64,000 bases of DNA from Streptomyces sp. NBC_00285 (lineage in GTDB: Bacteria > Actinomycetota > Actinomycetes > Streptomycetales > Streptomycetaceae), in assembly GCF_036174265.1 (NCBI RefSeq), contig NZ_CP108055.1, forward strand, positions 5,766,001 to 5,830,000, given 5' to 3'. Below, piece after piece: positions 15,992 through 25,007 of the stretch. The stretch's first letter is position 1. Every line of letters begins with the position of its first letter. The position numbers were made by a program, and so were the translations under genes. The notes beneath the pieces are model-generated. The model made no database searches, was not told the DNA's origin, and saw only the letters and a list, made by a program, of their open reading frames with translations.

Positions 15992-16596
15992 ATGACCGTT
16001 ATGGCAGAGCGCACAGTGCAGACGTCCCAGATGTCGGTGGAGGAGTTCGAGAGGATCGCAGCCTTCGCCGCCAAGGAGACCGACGACACCGTCAGGTTCG
16101 AGTTCATCAACGGACGGATCGGGGTCAAGAAGGTGGCCGACGGGGACCACGACACCATTGTCGTGTGGCTGAGCAAGCGCTGCATGCAGGCCAGGCCTGA
16201 CCTCGACCTCTACCAGGGCCGGGGATTGCGGGTGGAGAAGTACCGTGACGGCAGGACTCGTCCTGACGCGCGGTGCTCGTACCGGAGGAGCACTTCGCAG
16301 GGCACGGTGAGTGGGCCGACCCCAGCGGGGTGCTCATGGTGGTCGAGGTCACGTCGTACGACTCCGACACCGACCGGCGCGATCGGCAGGAGAAGCCCGT
16401 GGCGTACGGGGCGGCAGGGATCCCGTTCTACCTGCTGATCGATCGCGATGCCTGCACGGTAAAGCTGTACAGCGACCCGGATCCCGGCGTCGGATACCGC
16501 GACAGCCGCACGGTCCCTTTCGGTGTGCGCCTGCTGCTCCCTGAGCCCCTCGGCATCGAACTCGACACCGAGAAACTCAAGCAGTACGTCGACTGA
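15992..16596 (+). pseudogene. Uma2 family endonuclease, frameshifted
   Basis: The first frame (15992 to about 16265) encodes the N-terminal half with MSVEEFERIAAFA, FINGRIGVKKVADG and a receptor strand ending GRTRPDA. The second frame (to 16596) encodes the nuclease core VVEVTSYDSDTDRRDRQEK and AYGAAGIPFYLLIDRD. Both halves are collinear with Uma2 nucleases of about 200 residues (PD-(D/E)XK fold). The frames join if one extra CG is removed from GACGCGCGG near 16268. No slippery signal is seen, so this is a broken gene or a sequencing error. Confidence 0.85.
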
Positions 16597-16624
16597 TCCC
16601 CTGCGTCGCCCCTGCGTCACGTCG

Positions 16625-16888
16625 TCAGGTCCCGTTGTTGCGGCTCCGCCGCCCGCCGGCCAGCCGTACCAGCAGGGTGACGACGAGGAGCGGCAGGAAG
16701 GCTCCCCCCAACACCACGAGCGGCAACTCCGTGAACAGGACCTTCAGGTCCATGCCCTCGTTCTCGAAACCGCCGCCCAGGTGGCGCCCGGTGCGGGGCA
16801 TGGACAGCCACAGGGCGGGGGCGGCGATCGCCCCCGCCGCCGACAACGCGCAGCCCCCGCAGGTCACTCCGTCCACTCTCCGCTTCAT
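16625..16888 (-). CDS. Small membrane protein behind ABC exporter
   Basis: An 87-residue protein. It has two hydrophobic segments (ALSAAGAIAAPALWL and LVVLGGAFLPLLVVTLLV) and a basic tail RLAGGRRSRNNGT. It starts 32 bases after the permease stop on the same strand, so it is probably the last gene of the ABC operon. There is no clear ribosome-binding site before the ATG, so the start is uncertain. No family was recognised. Confidence 0.6.
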   Translation of the reverse strand: MKRRVDGVTCGGCALSAAGAIAAPALWLSMPRTGRHLGGGFENEGMDLKVLFTELPLVVLGGAFLPLLVVTLLVRLAGGRRSRNNGT

Positions 16889-16920
16889 GCAGGGAGGGAC
16901 GCACGGGCCCGGCCCACGGT

Positions 16921-18489
16921 TCACGTCGTCAGGTCGCGTCGCCGCAGGCCCGTGAGACCGCCCGCCACCAGCACCGCCGCGAGCGCGAGCAGCACCAGCA
17001 CCGGCTCCCACGTCATCCCGCCGCCCGGCAGCTTCGGCAGGTGGCCGAAGGGCGAGAGCTCCAGCACCGGCCGGGGGACGTCCAGCGCCGGGCCCACCCA
17101 GCCGATCAGCAGGACCGCCCCGGCGACTCCCCAGGACAGCGGAGCCAGCCGTGGGGCCAGGCCGTACAACAGGACCGCCAGTCCGCCGACCACCCACACC
17201 GCGGCCACCTGCACCAGGCACGCGCCCAGGATCGGGCCGGCCTCCCTGCCGTAGCCCACGGCGAGGCCGAGGCCCGCGAGCAGCATGATGAGCACCGCGC
17301 CGCCGAAGGCGATCACCAGGTGGCCCAGAGCCCACCTCAGCCGGCCCACCGCGTTCGCCAGCAGCGGTTCCGCCCGCATCGAGGTCTCCTCGCCGTGCAG
17401 TCGCAGTACCGACGCGACGACGTACAGCGCGGCCACCAGCCCCAGCATCCCGGTCATCGAGGCGAGGAAGGCATCCGTGAGGCCGGACTGTCCGCCCATC
17501 CGCTCGAAGATCTCGCGGGCCTTCTCGTTGTCGCCGACCAGGTCGGCCACGCCGTCGGTGAGGCCGCCGTAGACCACCCCGGCGACGAAGAAGCCGATCG
17601 ACCAGCCGAGCACACTGCCCCGCTGGAGCCGCCAGGCCAGCGCGCCCACGGTGCGCAGGCGGCCGGAAGCAGGTCCCGGGCGGGTCGGCACGAAGCTCAT
17701 GCCCACGTCCCGGCGGCCCGCGAGCACGTACGTCAGCACGCCCTGTGCCGCGATCGCCGCCGCGAACAGCCCCAGTACCCACCAGCGTTCGCCCGCGAAG
17801 GCGCGCAGCTGCGACAGCCACCCGAGGGGCGACAGCCAGGTCAGGACGGACGAGCCGTCGACCGACTCCGAGTCGCCCGCCGCCCGCAGAGCGAAGGCCA
17901 CGCCCAGCACTCCCGCCGTCAGCCCCCGCGCCAGCCGCGCGCTCTCCGTCAACTGCGCCACGATCGCGGCCATGGTGGCGAAGAGCATCCCCACCGCCGC
18001 GAGGCCCAGACCGAACGCCACCGCTCCAGCGGTCCCCTGACCTGCCAGGCCCACCGTCACGAGCAGGGCCAGCACCCCGCTCGCCACGGCTGCCGCCAGC
18101 AGCGCCGCCGTCAGCGAGGCACGGCGGCCCACCGCCCCCGAGGCGATCAGCTCGTGCCGGCCGCTCTCCTCCTCGTCACGGGTGTGGCGTACGACGACCA
18201 GGAGACCGGTGACGGCGGCGAGCGCGCCCGCGTAGACGCCGACGCGCCAGGCGGTGAGGGCACCGAGGGAGCCGTCGAAGGCGGGGCCGATCAGCGCGCG
18301 GAGGGAGGAGTTGGCGGCGACCTGTCGGAGCAGGTCGGCGCGCTCCGCCTCGGTGCCGTAGAGGCCCTTCAGGGTGTTCGGCATGGAGAGGACCATGAGG
18401 GCGTTCACCGCCACCCACACCGGGATCATCACCCGGTCGCGGCGGAGCGCGAAACGCAGCAGCACTCCCGTACCCGCGAGGGAGGTCAT
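16921..18489 (-). CDS. ABC exporter permease
   Basis: A 522-residue membrane protein with about twelve hydrophobic segments in two similar halves, as in polyketide/drug ABC-2-type exporters. Loops such as [23 protein letters not shown] in the first half and [18 protein letters not shown] in the second half are equivalent. Its ATG overlaps the ATPase stop by 4 bases. The pair would form one exporter with the ATPase at 18486. The substrate is unknown; a drug or a membrane-active compound is likely given the adjacent regulator. Confidence 0.9.
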   Translation of the reverse strand: MTSLAGTGVLLRFALRRDRVMIPVWVAVNALMVLSMPNTLKGLYGTEAERADLLRQVAANSSLRALIGPAFDGSLGALTAWRVGVYAGALAAVTGLLVVVRHTRDEEESGRHELIASGAVGRRASLTAALLAAAVASGVLALLVTVGLAGQGTAGAVAFGLGLAAVGMLFATMAAIVAQLTESARLARGLTAGVLGVAFALRAAGDSESVDGSSVLTWLSPLGWLSQLRAFAGERWWVLGLFAAAIAAQGVLTYVLAGRRDVGMSFVPTRPGPASGRLRTVGALAWRLQRGSVLGWSIGFFVAGVVYGGLTDGVADLVGDNEKAREIFERMGGQSGLTDAFLASMTGMLGLVAALYVVASVLRLHGEETSMRAEPLLANAVGRLRWALGHLVIAFGGAVLIMLLAGLGLAVGYGREAGPILGACLVQVAAVWVVGGLAVLLYGLAPRLAPLSWGVAGAVLLIGWVGPALDVPRPVLELSPFGHLPKLPGGGMTWEPVLVLLALAAVLVAGGLTGLRRRDLTT

Positions 18490-19379
18490 GACGCGTCCTC
18501 GTCCTGGTAGTGCCGCAGGAACAGTTCCTCCAGTGTCGGCGGGGTCGACGTCAGCGAGCGCACACCCGAGTCGGTCAACGACCGCAGTACGGCGTCGAGT
18601 TGTTCGGTGTCGACCTGGAGCCGTACCCGGCGGCCCCGGACGTCGAGGCCGTGGACGCCCGTCAGACCCGCCAACCCGTTGGGGGCGCCCGCGAGTTCGG
18701 CCGTGACGCTGGTCCGGGTGAGGTGGCGCAGCTCGGCCAGCGAACCCGACTCCACCGTGCGGCCGCGCCGGATGATGCTGACGCGGTCGCAGAGTTCCTC
18801 GACCTCGCTCAGGATGTGCGACGACAGCAGGACCGTACGGCCGCGGTCGCGCTCCTCCTCGACGCAGCGCCGGAAGACCGCCTCCATCAGCGGGTCCAGG
18901 CCCGATGTCGGCTCGTCCAGGATCAGCAGGTCCACGTCCGAGGCGAACGCGGCGACCAGGGCGACCTTCTGGCGGTTGCCCTTCGAGTAGGTGCGGCCCT
19001 TCTTGGTGGGGTCCAGCTCGAAGCGCTCGACCAGCTCGGCGCGGCGCACCGGGTCGAGGCCGCCGCGGAGACTGCCGTACAGGTCGATGACCTCGCCGCC
19101 CGACAGGTTCCGCCACAGGGTCACGTCGCCCGGGACGTAGGCGATGCGTCGGTGCACCTCGACCGCGTCGGTCCACGGGTCGCGGCCCAGCACCTGCGCT
19201 GCCCCGGAGTCGGCGCGCAGCAGGCCGAGCAGGACGCGGAGGGTGGTGGATTTGCCGGCGCCGTTGGGGCCGAGGAAGCCGTGCACCTCACCGGTCTCGA
19301 CGTCCAGGTCGAGGCCGTCGAGGGCGTGGGTGCCGCCGAACGACTTGTGGAGTCCGGAGACGCTGATTGCCTTCGTCAT
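18486..19379 (-). CDS. ABC exporter ATPase
   Basis: A 297-residue nucleotide-binding subunit. Walker A is GPNGAGKST, Walker B is [13 protein letters not shown], and the H-loop is [15 protein letters not shown]. The signature loop is [14 protein letters not shown] rather than LSGGQ, as in DrrA-like exporters. The C-terminal 80 residues form the extra domain common in such ATPases. It is divergent from the regulator at 19454, with an inverted repeat between them. Confidence 0.95.
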   Translation of the reverse strand: MTKAISVSGLHKSFGGTHALDGLDLDVETGEVHGFLGPNGAGKSTTLRVLLGLLRADSGAAQVLGRDPWTDAVEVHRRIAYVPGDVTLWRNLSGGEVIDLYGSLRGGLDPVRRAELVERFELDPTKKGRTYSKGNRQKVALVAAFASDVDLLILDEPTSGLDPLMEAVFRRCVEEERDRGRTVLLSSHILSEVEELCDRVSIIRRGRTVESGSLAELRHLTRTSVTAELAGAPNGLAGLTGVHGLDVRGRRVRLQVDTEQLDAVLRSLTDSGVRSLTSTPPTLEELFLRHYQDEDAS

Positions 19380-19390
19380 GCTTCGGAACG

Positions 19391-19429
19391 TACGCTTCTT
19401 TCAGAAATTTGTGAAGTTAAGGAAGCGTA
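19391..19429. promoter_or_regulatory. Inverted repeat between ABC exporter and its regulator
   Basis: TACGCTTC (19391-19398) and GAAGCGTA (19422-19429) are perfect inverted arms. A second, looser pair (CTTTCA/TGTGAAG) lies inside. This AT-rich stretch in an otherwise GC-rich region separates the divergent starts at 19379 and 19454, so it probably holds both promoters and the regulator's operator. Confidence 0.55.
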
Positions 19430-19453
19430 TGAAGTCCCGTTAGGGTGGTGACC

Positions 19454-19945
19454 ATGACGGATGCGGTGGGGCGTGACCAGGAGGCGGTCTCGAAGTTCGT
19501 GGAGAGCTTCGCCGCCCAGCTCGTCGAAGCCGGGATGCAGCGCATGCCGGCCCGGGTCTTCGCCGCGCTCCTGTCCTCCGACGAGGGCACCATGTCCTCC
19601 GCCGAACTGGGCGAGCAGCTGCGGATCAGCCCCGCCGCGGTCTCCGGGGCGGTGCGCTATCTCGCTCAGACGCACATGGTCTCGCGCGAGCGGGAGCCCG
19701 GTTCGCGCCGTGAGCGCTACCGGGTGCACGGCGACCAGTGGTACGAGGCCCTGACCAACCGCGAGGCAGTCCTCAAGCGCTGGGAGGCCGCCCTGCGCGA
19801 GGGTGTCGCCAGCCTCGGTGCCGACACGCCCGCGGGACGCCGCATGGCCGAGACGCTCGCCTTCTTCGAGTTCGTCGAGGGCGAGGTCGCGGCCATGATG
19901 GAGCGGTGGCGGATCCACCGCGAGGAGCGTTTCGGGAGCCTTTAG
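19454..19945 (+). CDS. GbsR/MarR-like winged-helix regulator
   Basis: A 163-residue regulator (166 if one of the two in-frame GTG codons at 19445 and 19448 is used). There is no ribosome-binding site, but TAGGGT at 19441-19446 is a good -10 box, so a leaderless mRNA starting at or near the ATG is likely. The winged helix spans about residues 25-95 (MPARVFAALLSSDEGTMSS, LRISPAAVSGAVRYLAQTHMV, PGSRRERYRV), as in GbsR-type MarR proteins. It most likely represses the divergent exporter. Confidence 0.88.
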   Translation: MTDAVGRDQEAVSKFVESFAAQLVEAGMQRMPARVFAALLSSDEGTMSSAELGEQLRISPAAVSGAVRYLAQTHMVSREREPGSRRERYRVHGDQWYEALTNREAVLKRWEAALREGVASLGADTPAGRRMAETLAFFEFVEGEVAAMMERWRIHREERFGSL

Positions 19946-20069
19946 TGTCCTGCGCCAGTAGTCCGTCGGTGGATCTTCCGGGCCTCGGTGACCGGGGTCC
20001 GGACGCCGGTCAGGTGCGCCGGCCGTTCGAGTCTGCGCCCGGACCACCCGGGAACTTCCGGCGCGGGAC

Positions 20070-21578
20070 CTAGCGTTCCTTCGTCTCCTCCAGCACCGTC
20101 CGCCCGAGCAGCAGATAGCGTTCCGGCGAGCGTCGCTTCAGGTACTGGGCGTACCCGATGCCCAGGGCCGCGACCGCCGCCACCAGCCACGGCGTGGCCT
20201 TCAGGACGAGGGAACCCGACTCCGAACCGGCCGCCGCGCCCATGTTGGAGACCAGCAGGACGACCACGGCGAGCATCGCGACACCGCCGACCAGCGGGGC
20301 CGTGAAGGTCCTGAACCAGTGGCGGCTCTCCGGGTGGTGCGTGCGGAAGTACGCCAGCACCGCGAAGGAGCACACGGCCTGCACGACCAGGATCGCCATG
20401 GTGCCGAGGATGGCGAGCAGGACGTATGTGCCGTTGTACGGGTCCTTGCCGGCCGCCGCGAACGCGAGGAGCAGCACTCCCGTCACCACCGTCTGCACCA
20501 GGCCCGCGATGTGCGGTGAGCCGTGCCGGGCGTGGGTGCGGCCGACGGTGTTCTTCAGGACGGGCAGGACGCCCTCGCGGCCCAGCGCGTACATGTAGCG
20601 GGCGGCGCAGTTGTGGAAGGCCATGCCGCAGGCCAGCGAGCCGGTGATCATCAGCCACTGCATGACGTCGACCGCCCAGTGGCCGACGTACTGCTCGGTC
20701 GGGCCGAAGAAGAGCTGCAGGGGGTTGGCGGTGGCGACCTTGACGGCGTTCGACTCGCCGGTGCCCGAGATGGCCATCCAGGAGACGAAGACGTAGAAGA
20801 CGCCGACGCCCAGCACGGAGATCATCGTCGCCTTGGGGATGATCTTCTTCGGGTTGCGGGACTCCTCGCCGTACATCGCCGTCGACTCGAAGCCGACCCA
20901 TGACCAGAAGGCGAAGAAGAGGCCCAGTCCGGCGGAGGTGCCCTTGAAGGCGTTGACGGGGTTGACCGGGTCGAGGCTGAAGCCGTTCGGGCCGCCGCCG
21001 TGGAAGGCGACCGAGACCGCCATCGCGGCGAGGATCGTCACCTCGGTGGCGAGCAGGACGACGAGCAGTTTCTCGGCGACCGAGATGCCGAACCAGGTGC
21101 CCATCGCGTTGACCGCGAGCATCAGCACCGCGAACGCCCACCACGGGATGTGAAGTCCCGTCTGGTCCTTCAGAGTTCCCGTCGCGAAGGTCGAGAAGAT
21201 GCCGATGAGCGCCGGTTCGAACACGACGTACGCGAAGGTGGCGAGCAGCCCCGAGGCCAGTCCGACCGTGCGGCCGAGGCCGTAGGAGATGAAGCCGTAG
21301 AAGGCGCCCGTCGAGGTGATGTGCTTCGCCATCGAGGTGAAGCCGACGGAAAAGATTGCCAGGACGACCATTGCGACGAGGTAGCTCGCCGGGGCTCCGA
21401 TGCCGTTGCCGGAGGACACCATGAAGGGCACGTTGCCGGTCATCGCGGTGATCGGCGCGGCGGTCGCGACGGCCATGAAGACCACCCCGGTCAGGCCCAC
21501 AGCGTTGGCCTTCAGTCGGTGGACCGAGCCGTCCCCGCCCGTGTCCGTCGCCGGGGCGACTCCTTCGTCCACTGCCAT
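20070..21578 (-). CDS. APC-family permease, probable ethanolamine transporter
   Basis: A 502-residue, 12-helix APC transporter. The first helix GVVFMAVATAAPITAMTGNVP and the conserved FWSWVGFESTAMYGEESRNPKKIIPKA loop are typical. It is divergent from eutBC (148 bases apart), which makes import of ethanolamine, or a related amine or amino acid, the best guess. The start at 21578 follows AAGGAGAGAGG. No eut microcompartment genes are nearby, consistent with the simple nitrogen-scavenging type of ethanolamine use in actinomycetes. Confidence 0.88.
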   Translation of the reverse strand: MAVDEGVAPATDTGGDGSVHRLKANAVGLTGVVFMAVATAAPITAMTGNVPFMVSSGNGIGAPASYLVAMVVLAIFSVGFTSMAKHITSTGAFYGFISYGLGRTVGLASGLLATFAYVVFEPALIGIFSTFATGTLKDQTGLHIPWWAFAVLMLAVNAMGTWFGISVAEKLLVVLLATEVTILAAMAVSVAFHGGGPNGFSLDPVNPVNAFKGTSAGLGLFFAFWSWVGFESTAMYGEESRNPKKIIPKATMISVLGVGVFYVFVSWMAISGTGESNAVKVATANPLQLFFGPTEQYVGHWAVDVMQWLMITGSLACGMAFHNCAARYMYALGREGVLPVLKNTVGRTHARHGSPHIAGLVQTVVTGVLLLAFAAAGKDPYNGTYVLLAILGTMAILVVQAVCSFAVLAYFRTHHPESRHWFRTFTAPLVGGVAMLAVVVLLVSNMGAAAGSESGSLVLKATPWLVAAVAALGIGYAQYLKRRSPERYLLLGRTVLEETKER

Positions 21579-21726
21579 GGGGTGGCCTCTCTCCTTGCCC
21601 GCTGCTTGTGTACCGAACCGGAACTCTGTCGGCCGAATGAGTCGAGCAAGGGTCTCGGGGCGTTAAAAGTTTGTCAACCAGACCTTTAGAAATGTGACGG
21701 CAACACGTGGCTCGTAGCGTCGCCGC

Positions 21727-23121
21727 ATGAGCTATTCGTCCGTGCTCGGTGGTCGACGCCACCGCTTCGAGAGCCTCGCCCGTCTGCTCGCCGCCGCGAG
21801 CCCCGAACGCTCCGGCGACCGCCTGGCCGGACTCGCCGCCGCGTCCGAACAGGAGCGGGTCGCCGCGCGCTGGGCGCTCGCCGAGGTACCGCTCGCGGAC
21901 TTCCTTACCAAGCCGCTGATCCCGTACGAGACCGACGACGTGACCCGGCTGATCCTCGACACGCACGACGCGACGGCGTTCGCGCCGGTGGCCTCGATGA
22001 CGGTCGGCGGGTTCCGGGAGTGGCTGCTGTCGCAGGCGGCGTCCGCAGAGGCACTGGCCGCCGTGTCACCCGGGCTCACGCCCGAGATGGTCGCGGCGGT
22101 CTCCAAGCTGATGGGCAACGCGGATCTGGTCGCCGTGGCCCGCAAGGTCCGCGTGGTCACCGCGTTCCGCTCGACGATCGGACTGCCGGGGCGGCTGGCG
22201 ACCCGGCTCCAGCCCAACCACCCCACCGACGACCCCGCGGGCGTGGCGGCGGCCCTGCTGGACGGCCTGCTCCTCGGCTCCGGCGACGCGGTGATCGGCA
22301 TCAACCCGGCGACCGACAGCCCCAGGGCCGTACGGGACCTGCTGGAACTCCTCGACGGGGTGATCCAGCGCTACGCGATCCCCACCCAGTCCTGCGTGCT
22401 GTGCCATGTCACGACGAGCGTGGACCTGATGGAACGCGGTGCCCCCGTCGACCTGGTCTTCCAGTCCATCGCGGGCACCCAGGCGGCCAACGCGTCCTTC
22501 GGGGTGACGCTGGGTCTTCTCGACGAGGCGTACGAGGCGGCGCTGAAGCTGGAGCGGGGGACCGTCGGCCGCAACGTCATGTACTTCGAGACCGGCCAGG
22601 GCAGCGCCCTGTCGGCGGGCGCGCACCACGGGGTCGACCAGCAGACGGTGGAGGCACGGGCGTACGCGGTGGCCCGCCGCTACGACCCGCTGCTGGTCAA
22701 CACCGTGGTCGGCTTCATCGGGCCCGAGTACCTCTACGACGGTCGGCAGATCCTGCGCGCCGCCCTGGAGGACCACTTCTGCGGCAAGCTGCTCGGGCTG
22801 CCGATGGGCCTGGACATCTGCTACACGAACCACGCGGACGCCGATGACGACGATGTGGCGACCATGCTGACCATGCTCGGCGTGGCCGGAGCGTCCTTCG
22901 TGATCTGCACGCCGGGCGGCGACGACATCATGCTCAACTACCAGTCGGCCTCCTACCACGATGCCCTGTACCTCCGGGAGGTCCTGGGACTGCGCCCGGC
23001 ACCGGAGTTCGAGACCTGGCTCGCCTCGATCGGGCTGCTGGACGAACGGGGCGGCATCCGCGAGGTCTCCGGAGAGATCCACCCGTTGACGGCGATCGCG
23101 GCAGGGAGGTCGGCGGCATGA
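21727..23121 (+). CDS. eutB: Ethanolamine ammonia-lyase large subunit
   Basis: A 464-residue subunit that, with EutC and adenosylcobalamin, splits ethanolamine into acetaldehyde and ammonia. The blocks PLIPYETDDVTRLI, GRLATRLQPNHPTDDP, YFETGQGSALSAGAHHGVDQQT, GLPMGLDICYTNHADADDDD and GGDDIMLNYQSASYHD are characteristic and include the substrate-binding glutamate and aspartate region. The length matches the family. It overlaps eutC by 4 bases. Confidence 0.97.
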   Translation: MSYSSVLGGRRHRFESLARLLAAASPERSGDRLAGLAAASEQERVAARWALAEVPLADFLTKPLIPYETDDVTRLILDTHDATAFAPVASMTVGGFREWLLSQAASAEALAAVSPGLTPEMVAAVSKLMGNADLVAVARKVRVVTAFRSTIGLPGRLATRLQPNHPTDDPAGVAAALLDGLLLGSGDAVIGINPATDSPRAVRDLLELLDGVIQRYAIPTQSCVLCHVTTSVDLMERGAPVDLVFQSIAGTQAANASFGVTLGLLDEAYEAALKLERGTVGRNVMYFETGQGSALSAGAHHGVDQQTVEARAYAVARRYDPLLVNTVVGFIGPEYLYDGRQILRAALEDHFCGKLLGLPMGLDICYTNHADADDDDVATMLTMLGVAGASFVICTPGGDDIMLNYQSASYHDALYLREVLGLRPAPEFETWLASIGLLDERGGIREVSGEIHPLTAIAAGRSAA

Positions 23122-23915
23122 CCGAGACGACTGTGCAGGCAGAGGTGGTTGAAGTGGCTGAGGTGGCCGTACAGACAGGCGAGTTGTGGGCGGAGCTACG
23201 GCTGCGCACGCAGGCCAGGATCGGTCTCGGCCGGGCCGGCTCCGCGCTTCCCACCCGGCACCGCCTCGAACTCCAGGCCGCCCACGCGGCCGCCCGGGAC
23301 GCGGTGCACTCGCCGTTCGAGCCGGACGGGATCGCGGCGGCGCTGGCGGGGACGCCGACGGTACGGGTCCGCAGCGCGGCGGCCGACCGGCTCACCTACC
23401 TCCAGCGGCCGGACCTGGGCCGCCGCCTCGACCCGACGGACCGTGCGCACCTTCCGGTGGGGGAGTGGGACGTGGTCTTCGTCGTCGCCGACGGGCTCTC
23501 CAGCCGCGCGGTGCACGAGCACGCGGCGGCGGTGGTGCGCGGGACGACGGCTCTCCTCGGGGACTGGCGCGTCGCCCCGGTCGTCCTCGCCGAACAGGCC
23601 CGTGTGGCCCTCGGCGACGACGTGGCGGCGGCGATGGGCGCGACGATGGTGGTGGTGCTGATCGGCGAACGCCCCGGTATGTCGGCGGCGGACTCGCTGG
23701 GCGCGTATCTGACCCACCGGCCGGTCCCGGGCACGACGACGGACGCCGACCGCAACTGTCTGTCCAACATCAGGCCGCCGCTGGGGCTGTCCTACGAGGG
23801 CGCGGCGGCCAAGCTGGCGGGGCTCATGGGGCGGGCACGGGAGTTGGGGCGGACCGGCGTGGAACTGAAGGACGAGAGCGACGATCACGGCGAAGCGGTC
23901 GAGCGACTGCCCTGA
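23118..23915 (+). CDS. eutC: Ethanolamine ammonia-lyase small subunit
   Basis: A 265-residue subunit starting inside the eutB stop. It forms the cobalamin-binding part of the enzyme. LRLRTQARIGLGRAGSALPT, HAAARDAVHSPFE, DVVFVVADGLSSRAVHEHA, IGERPGMSAADSLGAYLTH and DRNCLSNIRPPLGLSYEGAA are family blocks. The first 25 residues are a variable acidic extension. The stop codon lies inside a 25-bp tandem duplication. Confidence 0.96.
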   Translation: MTETTVQAEVVEVAEVAVQTGELWAELRLRTQARIGLGRAGSALPTRHRLELQAAHAAARDAVHSPFEPDGIAAALAGTPTVRVRSAAADRLTYLQRPDLGRRLDPTDRAHLPVGEWDVVFVVADGLSSRAVHEHAAAVVRGTTALLGDWRVAPVVLAEQARVALGDDVAAAMGATMVVVLIGERPGMSAADSLGAYLTHRPVPGTTTDADRNCLSNIRPPLGLSYEGAAAKLAGLMGRARELGRTGVELKDESDDHGEAVERLP

Positions 23916-23950
23916 GCCGCCCCCGGAGCGACTGCCCTCAGCCGCCCCAC
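23901..23950 (+). repeat. 25-bp tandem duplication across the eutC stop
   Basis: Two 25-bp units (23901-23925 and 23926-23950) differ at only a few bases, and the first contains the eutC stop codon. A shorter repeat of CCCACACAGCT follows immediately (from about 23947). It fills the gap between the convergent eutC and kinase-like genes. Confidence 0.85.
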
Positions 23951-23967
23951 ACAGCTCCCCACACAGC

Positions 23968-24819
23968 TCACCGCGGCACCGTCAGCCGCAGTGCTCCCTC
24001 CCGTACCACCCATGTCCGTCTCCGTACCGGTCCCGCGACCCCGGTGTCCGCCCGGTAGCGGAAGTCCGCCCCCGTGACCGTGACCGTCCTGCCGGAGGCC
24101 AGCAGGGGGGACGCCTCCGCGCCCACCGACAGCGGGCGTACCTCGACCGTGGCCAGGCCGCCGCCGGAGCCCGGGGTGACCGACACCGCCTCCAGGGGCT
24201 GGTCCAGGTCCACCAGCGTGACGCCGTCGACCTCGACCCGCAGATGGGCGGGGCCGGGAGCGGGCACGAACGGCTCCCGGGCGGGCCGGGCCGGCACCAG
24301 GGTCCGTACGAGCGACTGGTAGGTCCGCAGCCAGTGCCGTCCGGCCTCCGCCGCCTCGGCGGGTTCCGGGACCGACAGGGGCGGGATGCGCAACGTGCCC
24401 AGTACCACCCCGTCGCTGTCGTCCACCAGCAGGTCCAGCCGCCGCTCGGCGCCGTCCAGCACCGCCCGCGAGGCCGCCACCGCCCCCGTCGGCAGCCCCA
24501 GCGCGCGGGCGACGCCCAGCACCGGGCCGACGGGCACCACCGACAGCACACAGTGCGCCAGGTCCCGCTGCCGGTGCAGCTGCACCACCGCCCGGATCAG
24601 CGCGCGGTCGTCACCGACCACCACCGGTCGCCGGGAGCCGCGCCGAGCCAGCGCCCGGGCGAATTCCTCGGGCCCCTCCGGCAGGCACACCTTTGTCACC
24701 GCACCCGCGCTGAGCACGTCTTTCACGATCCGTACGGACTCGCCGTCGGTCTGCCGGGCGACCGGATCGATCACTACGAGCAGCTGATCGGAAGTCGCGG
24801 AAGTCGCCACCTCGGCCAT
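23968..24819 (-). CDS. Diacylglycerol kinase catalytic-domain protein
   Basis: A 283-residue protein, start chosen at 24819 with GAGGAAG upstream. The N terminus resembles DAGK/sphingosine kinase folds (LLVVIDPVARQTDGESVRIVKDVLSAGA) with RRPVVVGDDRALIRAVVQL and VLSVVPVGPVLGVARALGLP in the positions of the nucleotide loop. The usual GGDGT is here GDDRA, so activity is doubtful. The second half is the beta-sandwich lipid-binding domain. It is divergent from purA, with a strong hairpin between them. Confidence 0.75.
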   Translation of the reverse strand: MAEVATSATSDQLLVVIDPVARQTDGESVRIVKDVLSAGAVTKVCLPEGPEEFARALARRGSRRPVVVGDDRALIRAVVQLHRQRDLAHCVLSVVPVGPVLGVARALGLPTGAVAASRAVLDGAERRLDLLVDDSDGVVLGTLRIPPLSVPEPAEAAEAGRHWLRTYQSLVRTLVPARPAREPFVPAPGPAHLRVEVDGVTLVDLDQPLEAVSVTPGSGGGLATVEVRPLSVGAEASPLLASGRTVTVTGADFRYRADTGVAGPVRRRTWVVREGALRLTVPR

Positions 24820-24852
24820 GCCTCGCTTCCTCGGGTAGCATCTTTGTGCAAG

Positions 24853-24880
24853 AGCCCCTTGCGCTATTGCGCCAGGGGCT
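24853..24880. other. Strong hairpin between divergent kinase-like gene and purA
   Basis: AGCCCCT-T-GCGC-TATT-GCGC-C-AGGGGCT folds into an 11-bp stem with one mismatch and a four-base loop. It lies 33 bases upstream of the kinase-like start and 127 bases upstream of purA. It could be an attenuator in one leader or a shared operator. Confidence 0.6.
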
Positions 24881-25007
24881 TCGTCTATTCCGGGGCATCC
24901 GGGTCCGACGGACAGCGGCCGACGACGGCCGTTGGTGCACGCGACGGTGAACCGTACGCGTACATCCCTGACCTTGGACATGCCCCGCCCGGAAGGGGTG
25001 TACGCGC

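Noticed and set aside
15992..16596. Programmed frameshift in the Uma2 gene
   Set aside because: There is no slippery heptamer, and the change is a two-base duplication within GCGCG, better explained by mutation or sequence error.
21579..21726. Possible GlnR box between the permease and eutB
   Set aside because: GTTAA-N6-GTCAA near 21663 matches the nitrogen-regulator consensus too poorly at key bases to be claimed.
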